17,964 nucleotides of DNA, taken from NCBI GenBank assembly GCA_016550415.1, contig JABXGU010000093.1, forward strand, positions 1 through 17,964, read 5' to 3'. The position numbers and the translations under genes were made by a program. This DNA comes from an archaeon (GTDB lineage Archaea > Asgardarchaeota > Hermodarchaeia > Hermodarchaeales > Hermodarchaeaceae). Under the pieces are notes generated by a model. That model did not search any database, had not been told where the DNA came from, and saw only the letters and a list, made by a program, of their open reading frames with translations. This document shows positions 13,322 through 17,964 of this stretch, one piece after another; the first letter of the stretch is position 1; the number at the start of each line of letters is the position of its first letter.

Positions 13322-16318
13322 CTATAGGTTACGAAGAATTGAATTGATTGGAATAGTGTTTGCACGACGAATTGGCAAATAGATTCCCACTAGCATACCA
13401 GCAATTACTAGGCTTATGAGGCTGAATAATAGGACAATGGGCCATTCGATTGCGAATGGAATCACATAGGGGAGAGGAAACATCTGCAATAGGATCTGTA
13501 AGAGGAGTAAGGAGAAACCACTACTGAATAAAAGTCCAAGTATAAAGGCGGCTGTAATGAAGCTCAAAAACTCTCCTATCAACAGCGCAGTTACTTGGCT
13601 CTTGTTGCCTCCAATCGCCCTTAGAACTGCCAATTCCAATTTACGTTCTGAGAGAATTATATTAACGAAGATAGTCAAGGCAACAATTCCCAGAAGCCAT
13701 GCAGCAAAGTAACTGACGGAAAGGAGGCTAATGACTCCTTGAGTGAATAGGTAAGCATCAAGATATGCGTCTTCCAAATCAAAGGTCATAGGTGACCAAC
13801 AGGTAATCACAAAGTCTAACGATTGTACTCTGCTATAGGTTTCTTCAAAATCAACTCCAGGCTGCACATTGGCGAGAAAGGAATTAGTTCTGTTTGAACG
13901 AGAGTATAATACTCCCATATCAGGAATTTCAATTAAGAGATAGTCGATGTGGCAGAAGGCAAAGGAACTATCGAATTGAAAACCAAATCCTGATACTGGT
14001 GTTCTAGAAGCAGCTGGGTCGCTGGGGTTTGCATAGCCAAAACCGGGTGCTGAATGCATCTCACCCACAATATCGAAGACCTTGAATCCTAATGGAGAGA
14101 AGAATTGGTCATCCACTGAAATATTTACTTGATCCCCTGTATGCCGGTTGATTTGGTCAGCGATGTGCTGCGGGAAAATGATTGCATTAGGATTTGCATC
14201 TAGGGCTCGTAAAACTGATTGTGGGTCTCCATTAACCATACTTGAGGCATCCCAATTTCCAACAGCGGCATATGCCTCCGGATCGACGCCAATAAGCTGG
14301 AATTCAATACTCCCTATTTGTGCGGGAACCCTAACAAAGGCAACAGCTTGGTCAATACCGGGAACATCCATTATGTCTTCAACTTGCGTAGCAAATACCA
14401 ATGTTGAAGCGATGCGTATGTCTGCACCAAGATAGTAAGCAATTTGTTGGTTAAGTTGGTCTTCGTAGGTTTGGGCTTCGATTGCAGAATAAGTTGTTAT
14501 TGAGAAGGTCAGAATGAGGATAAGGAGAAGCGGGGTAATACGTCCACGCTGGGCTCGAACACTTTTTATGAGCAGTTTTGTTTTTTGCCCGAAGAAGGGG
14601 CGAATTAGATACGAAAAGCCTGCAACGCCAAAACGTATCAACCGTGCTCCAACATCTGCTAAAAGAACCCACATAATTACAATTATGATGAAGAAGCCAA
14701 TGGCATATTCATCAGACAACGGTACCGTCATTGTAATTATTACAAAGGGCACTATCATCAGTAATACGGATATGATATAGATAATCTGAACTCTTGTGCT
14801 GAGCAACCAAGATGACTCAGTTTTTCTAAAGGATTGATAGAGCTCTGCTTGAAGAAAAGATCGGATTGTTATAATTGTGAAGATAAGTGGGGGACTAATA
14901 CATATAATGCTACATAAAATCCAAGCCATGGGAGAGAACTGGGCTAAGGAAAGAAAATGGAAGAACACATCAAAATTAAAAGTTAGAAAGGAAGTTGCAG
15001 CTGGAATTAGACAACCAACAAATAAACCTAGAATATTGCCAAAGACGAGTCCAAGAGATACAAGAATGGTAAATTCTGCGATAAAGATTACATATAGCTG
15101 ACGATAGCTTGCGCCACGTGCTCGTAACAGCGCAACTTCTGGATGACGACCTGCCAGGAAAAGAGTCGTTGAGAAGATTGTGAACATTATACTAAGAACA
15201 GTTATCGGAACAACAAGAACAACCATAGTCTGTCGTTTCTTATAGGCTGCAATATATTCGGCGAGGTTTTGTAGAGCAAGGCGGCCACCAACATAAGCTG
15301 GGAAGTTTATTTCTATTCTCTCAAAAAGAGCTTCAATGTTTGGTACAGCATTATCCAGTCCTTCAGAAAATATCTCTTCATAGTCCAAGTTAACCATTAG
15401 GCGAGGAACTTCTACTCTGTTGGCAATTTCATCTAGAGCGGTCGGATTTGCCTGGGAAATTCGCGCTTTATTAATGAAAATACCATCTGGCCAACCAAAA
15501 ATTGATTCTTGTCTATCAGGCGACCAGTTGCTCCTTAAGCGAGTTGTATATGCCTGTTGAAGGGGTTCCAATTTTGGCTCAATATCATAAATGCCTGCAA
15601 TCCGCAAACCATTTACATAGAATAGGTGGAGATCGCCAATGTCCAAATAACTTTGGGGACTACTATAATAGGTAGCAATAGCTAGATCTATTTGGCTGCC
15701 CACTCCCAGATGTATACCAAGGATTATTTCTGCATCGTCTATAACTCTTTGACTTACTATAATAGAATTTGTTGTGATTCGTCTTTCACCGGTAAATGTG
15801 AATGCATTCTCTGCTGCTTCTAAAAACTCGTTATCCACACAAAAGATGCTGCAATCCTTTATTCCTCTAGCATAGGTGTAGGGCTGGTACGGGTCATAAC
15901 CATCTAAGACGCCTGGATTAACCAAGCCTACTGTCCAGTAAACAACATGAGATGATGCAGTTGAAGGCGTGGCATCTATCCACTGTTTTATTGGGAATAT
16001 TGCTTGGGGATCAGATCCGTAAACATTTGGTCTTACCCAGTAGTGTATGGGATTATTGTTGAGATAATCATAAGTTGAGACTCGAGCACCTGTGTCAGTC
16101 CATACAAATACTGATGAAACAAGCGTTGCTCCAATGAGAACTCCCAGAAGGAAACTGAAGCTCCGTGTTTTATGTCGACGAATTGCAGTGAACACATAAG
16201 CAGCAATAAAGTGTATTTGACTTGCCAAACCAACTTTTCTAAACTCTATGGCACTCAATGTGCTGGATGAAGATATCCCATTTTCCTGAATTGAATTATA
16301 CACCTTCAATTTCATCAT
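13322..16318 (-). CDS. FtsX/MacB-type ABC transporter permease with two large extracytoplasmic domains
   Basis: This is a 998-residue permease with two FtsX modules. TM1 (about 52-73) is followed by a ~290-residue outer domain, then TMs near 365-388, 408-440 and 464-486. Further helices lie at 510-530, 538-557 and 595-612, then a second outer domain (about 613-858) and TMs near 862-888, 906-941 and 957-981. The cytoplasmic coupling segments RHPEVALLRARGAS (391-404) and ERKLELAVLRAIGGN (891-905) are the FtsX signature that contacts the ATPase. Type VII (MacB-like) systems do not move substrate through the bilayer but transmit force to lipoproteins, lipids or hydrolases. No ATPase gene is in the window. 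Outer domain 1 has C156/C160 and outer domain 2 has C789/C840, possible disulfides. The start is ATG-ATG at 16318 without a clear SD. Confidence 0.85.
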   Translation of the reverse strand: MMKLKVYNSIQENGISSSSTLSAIEFRKVGLASQIHFIAAYVFTAIRRHKTRSFSFLLGVLIGATLVSSVFVWTDTGARVSTYDYLNNNPIHYWVRPNVYGSDPQAIFPIKQWIDATPSTASSHVVYWTVGLVNPGVLDGYDPYQPYTYARGIKDCSIFCVDNEFLEAAENAFTFTGERRITTNSIIVSQRVIDDAEIILGIHLGVGSQIDLAIATYYSSPQSYLDIGDLHLFYVNGLRIAGIYDIEPKLEPLQQAYTTRLRSNWSPDRQESIFGWPDGIFINKARISQANPTALDEIANRVEVPRLMVNLDYEEIFSEGLDNAVPNIEALFERIEINFPAYVGGRLALQNLAEYIAAYKKRQTMVVLVVPITVLSIMFTIFSTTLFLAGRHPEVALLRARGASYRQLYVIFIAEFTILVSLGLVFGNILGLFVGCLIPAATSFLTFNFDVFFHFLSLAQFSPMAWILCSIICISPPLIFTIITIRSFLQAELYQSFRKTESSWLLSTRVQIIYIISVLLMIVPFVIITMTVPLSDEYAIGFFIIIVIMWVLLADVGARLIRFGVAGFSYLIRPFFGQKTKLLIKSVRAQRGRITPLLLILILTFSITTYSAIEAQTYEDQLNQQIAYYLGADIRIASTLVFATQVEDIMDVPGIDQAVAFVRVPAQIGSIEFQLIGVDPEAYAAVGNWDASSMVNGDPQSVLRALDANPNAIIFPQHIADQINRHTGDQVNISVDDQFFSPLGFKVFDIVGEMHSAPGFGYANPSDPAASRTPVSGFGFQFDSSFAFCHIDYLLIEIPDMGVLYSRSNRTNSFLANVQPGVDFEETYSRVQSLDFVITCWSPMTFDLEDAYLDAYLFTQGVISLLSVSYFAAWLLGIVALTIFVNIILSERKLELAVLRAIGGNKSQVTALLIGEFLSFITAAFILGLLFSSGFSLLLLQILLQMFPLPYVIPFAIEWPIVLLFSLISLVIAGMLVGIYLPIRRANTIPINSILRNL

Positions 16319-16451
16319 TCTGGTGGCAAGGATTGTTCCTGATAAACCCTATAATGCCTATAATTAGTATTTCTATTCCGTCACAAAATTCAATAGGCTT
16401 CAATATTTTCAATCATACAAAGTCCATCAACGGTCAGAAAGTGTCTTTATC

Positions 16452-16472
16452 TAGCTCAAAGATTAGCTCAAA
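16452..16472. repeat. Two 9-base direct repeats (TAGCTCAAA)
   Basis: TAGCTCAAA occurs at 16452-16460 and 16464-16472, a 12-base period, in the 159-bp spacer between the permease and the thioredoxin-like gene. It could be a regulator half-site pair on one face of the helix, or chance. Confidence 0.3.
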
Positions 16473-16477
16473 TTTGG

Positions 16478-16951
16478 CTAGCTAGTAGTTCTTGTCATTA
16501 TGTAAAGGAGTTCCTCTTCAAGTGTTGGCTTGATTTGAGGGTGCTCAATAATTCGACCCACTTCTTTGCCATCAAGTGAATAAACTAGAATGGTGGGAAT
16601 TCGAGTTATCTTCAGTGTGTCAACTTCTGGAGGACTTGGCGGAACTGCCCATAGACGCTTTGGATTCAAAGGGTCGGTCTTGACACCACCCAAAACCTCA
16701 ACTCGTAACCCTGTCCTCTTGTGAATTATTTCAAGGACTGGAGTGTGAGTAATACAATCTTTACACCAGCTGGAGCAAATTACCACAGCAATGAAGTCTT
16801 TGGCAATTTTACGAAGGCTCTTGAGAACCTCCATCTTTGGCTTGTAGCTTTTCCCTCGTTCCTCAAATTTTGGTCGGTCTGCAGATGATAAACTTGCTAT
16901 ATATTTTGAAACCGGGACAGCTCTGCCAAGCATCTCCTCAAATTTTGACAT
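16478..16951 (-). CDS. Thioredoxin-fold protein (WCKDC active site)
   Basis: This 157-residue cytoplasmic protein has the thioredoxin active site S61-W62-C63-K-D-C66 after a hydrophobic strand FIAVVICS, and the cis-proline strand R117-I-P119-T-I-L-V-Y. A final strand (VYSLDGKEVGRIIEHP) and a helix complete the fold. The ~50-residue helical N-terminal extension and the CKDC sequence resemble the Thioredoxin_9 group of short bacterial and archaeal thioredoxin-like proteins rather than classical WCGPC thioredoxin. It probably exchanges thiols and disulfides; its partner is unknown. There is no signal peptide. The start is ATG at 16951 with GGGAGATAGGT directly upstream, a good SD. The upstream tRNase Z-like gene ends 50 bp away on the same strand, so the two may be cotranscribed. 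Confidence 0.8.
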   Translation of the reverse strand: MSKFEEMLGRAVPVSKYIASLSSADRPKFEERGKSYKPKMEVLKSLRKIAKDFIAVVICSSWCKDCITHTPVLEIIHKRTGLRVEVLGGVKTDPLNPKRLWAVPPSPPEVDTLKITRIPTILVYSLDGKEVGRIIEHPQIKPTLEEELLYIMTRTTS

Positions 16952-17001
16952 ACCTATCTCCCATGTTGACTGCTATCAGTTGAAACTAAATGTAAGTCCT
17001 A

Positions 17002-17757
17002 TTAAATGACAATGATTTGTGTGTCGCTCGGAACTATAATCTTACCAGAAAATGATGCACGTATGCTGGAGAGTGCTCCACTCAGATCTTCCAGTAACTC
17101 CGGGTACAAGTGGGTTATTACAAGGACTTTGACGCCCGCTTCTGCAGCCAATCTGCCCAAATCACCCGGAGTCGTATGAAGGGGGGCTTTTTCCTTCAGC
17201 TTATCTGGCAGAGAACACTCATGGATAAGCAAATCAGCGCCCTTTGCTGCCTTCATCAACTCTTGACATGGAGCAGTATCTCCAGAATAGACTATTCGTT
17301 TCTTTTCAGCCTCGATAAGAAACCCGTAGGCTTCAATGTCTCCATGTATCACAGGGAATGAGGTAACCTTCCACTTTTCGGTCTTTTTTTCGTAATTGGG
17401 ACTTAAGTTTTCAAAATGGAGTTTCACTTTATCCATAAGATATGGAAAAATCATATTCAGTCCCTTTGCTGCTTTTTTCAAATGCTTTGGACCATATATC
17501 CTCAATGTCTTATTGTAACCCGCTAACCAAAGGCTTTGAATCAAAGCTGCAATATCCGAACAATGATCCACGTGGAAGTGACTGATGAAAACATGCTCTA
17601 TACGAGTCAAATCCATCATGGTACATGATAGTCGGTGAAGTACACCTGGACCAATATCAAAAAGTAATGGCTCGCCAGAGATTTCCACCATCAATCCTGC
17701 TAAGGCGCGGTCTGGCGATAGTAATGATGCTCCTGTGCCCAGAATCGTTACATCCAT
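17002..17757 (-). CDS. Metallo-beta-lactamase-fold hydrolase, ribonuclease Z-like
   Basis: Predicted dinuclear-zinc hydrolase of 251 residues. The opening MDVTILGTGASLLSPDRALA is the usual start of tRNase Z and relatives. The metal motif H60-F-H62-V-D64-H65 is followed by H138 (VIHGDIEAYGF), D160 (YSGDT), LIHECS, LHTTPGDLGRLAAEAGV and VITHLYPEL with H216. This order fits the tRNase Z/arylsulfatase/phosphodiesterase branch of the superfamily. tRNase Z removes 3' trailers from tRNA precursors. At 251 residues it is shorter than most archaeal tRNase Z proteins, and I see no clear exosite arm, so another phosphodiesterase is possible. The frame stays open to a TTG at 17820, but the ATG at 17757 is where family similarity begins. 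The neighbouring gene to the right diverges. Confidence 0.75.
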   Translation of the reverse strand: MDVTILGTGASLLSPDRALAGLMVEISGEPLLFDIGPGVLHRLSCTMMDLTRIEHVFISHFHVDHCSDIAALIQSLWLAGYNKTLRIYGPKHLKKAAKGLNMIFPYLMDKVKLHFENLSPNYEKKTEKWKVTSFPVIHGDIEAYGFLIEAEKKRIVYSGDTAPCQELMKAAKGADLLIHECSLPDKLKEKAPLHTTPGDLGRLAAEAGVKVLVITHLYPELLEDLSGALSSIRASFSGKIIVPSDTQIIVI

Positions 17758-17835
17758 CTTCTTCGAACCCAACAGTTCATCATATATTTGCCTTATTACC
17801 TTTACTAAGTAAGAATTCAAGTGATACGGAAAATT

Positions 17836-17845
17836 GAAATATACT
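17836..17845 (+). promoter_or_regulatory. Possible TATA element for the longin-like gene
   Basis: GAAATATACT lies about 50 bases before the ATG at 17894. Two SD candidates follow: GGAGG at 17871-17875 (18 bases away) and GGGG at 17884-17887 (6 bases away). The second has the usual spacing. Confidence 0.3.
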
Positions 17846-17893
17846 GAACCAAATAACAGGAGTATAACCAGGAGGCAAATTTAGGGGATACTG

Positions 17894-17964
17894 ATGATTC
17901 ACAATATCTTCATTATTGACGCTCGCAATGAAATTGTGATGCAAAAGAAGTTCTGGATTATCAC
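17894..17964 (+). CDS. Longin/clathrin-adaptor mu- or sigma-like protein, N-terminal fragment (runs off right edge)
   Basis: Only 23 codons are visible, beginning MIHNIFIIDARNEI and continuing with a short charged and aromatic stretch (QKKFW). This matches the first beta hairpin of the longin fold. Adaptor-complex mu and sigma chains begin with a hydrophobic strand, a two- to three-residue turn with D/G, a second strand, then K-x-W/F; AP-3 mu starts MIHSLFLIN...GDIFLEKHW. Longin domains occur in SNAREs, adaptor and COPI subunits and SRP receptor of eukaryotes, and Asgard archaea encode free-standing and fused versions. The start is ATG at 17894, with GGGG 6 bases upstream and an in-frame TAG four codons before. 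The fragment is too short to tell an adaptin-like chain from a Roadblock- or MglB-like protein, so the call is tentative. Confidence 0.5.
   Translation, partial: MIHNIFIIDARNEIVMQKKFWII

Noticed and set aside
17758..17820. 21-residue extension of the tRNase Z-like frame from TTG at 17820
   Set aside because: Family members start at the MDVTILGTG strand; the extension is basic and lacks an SD.
1..17964. CRISPR array, insertion sequence or prophage genes
   Set aside because: There are no regularly spaced repeats, transposase, integrase or phage structural motifs. The direct repeats seen are 9-15 bases and occur only twice each.

Overview
The window looks like archaeal chromosomal DNA of moderate GC. 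The evidence is an MtrH-family methyltransferase, a COG3294-type HD protein, RecA/RadA-like and Hrq1-like nucleic-acid enzymes, AT-rich boxes upstream of genes, and frequent TTG/GTG starts, some decided by strong Shine-Dalgarno (SD) sequences. The gene entering at the right edge starts like a eukaryotic longin/adaptin mu or sigma chain. An Asgard archaeon is therefore a reasonable guess, but it is an inference and only 23 residues of that gene are visible. I see no rRNA, tRNA, CRISPR array or insertion sequence.

Left third (1-6.5 kb). A RecA-superfamily ATPase is cut by the left edge, followed by an HD-domain hydrolase, both on the minus strand. Next comes a redox pair on the plus strand: an FAD-linked oxidase closer to alkyl-dihydroxyacetone-phosphate synthase than to ordinary GlcD, and a GlcF/GlpC-like protein with two 4Fe-4S motifs and two CCG domains. 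A yeast-type cytosine deaminase lies between them on the opposite strand. A PIG-L deacetylase and a stand-alone MtrH then diverge from a 78-bp spacer.

Middle (6.5-10.5 kb). This part holds mostly small, poorly characterised genes: a two-helix membrane protein, an 81-residue CxxC...CC protein, a membrane protein ending in a zinc ribbon, a DUF2225-like protein, and an Eis-like GNAT acetyltransferase overlapping the end of the DUF2225-like gene or following it closely. The intergenic stretch 6925-7062 carries short exact copies of the 3' ends of both neighbouring genes.

Right part (10.5-18 kb). Four minus-strand genes follow: an Hrq1/MrfA-type helicase with an additional N-terminal zinc ribbon, a 998-residue FtsX/MacB-type permease with no ATPase gene in view, a thioredoxin-fold protein and a tRNase Z-like metallo-beta-lactamase. 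The longin-like gene then diverges rightwards and runs out of the window.

The genes do not form one obvious pathway. The supportable functional pairs are the oxidase with the Fe-S protein, and the DUF2225-like gene with the acetyltransferase. The thioredoxin-like gene and the permease are only neighbours.
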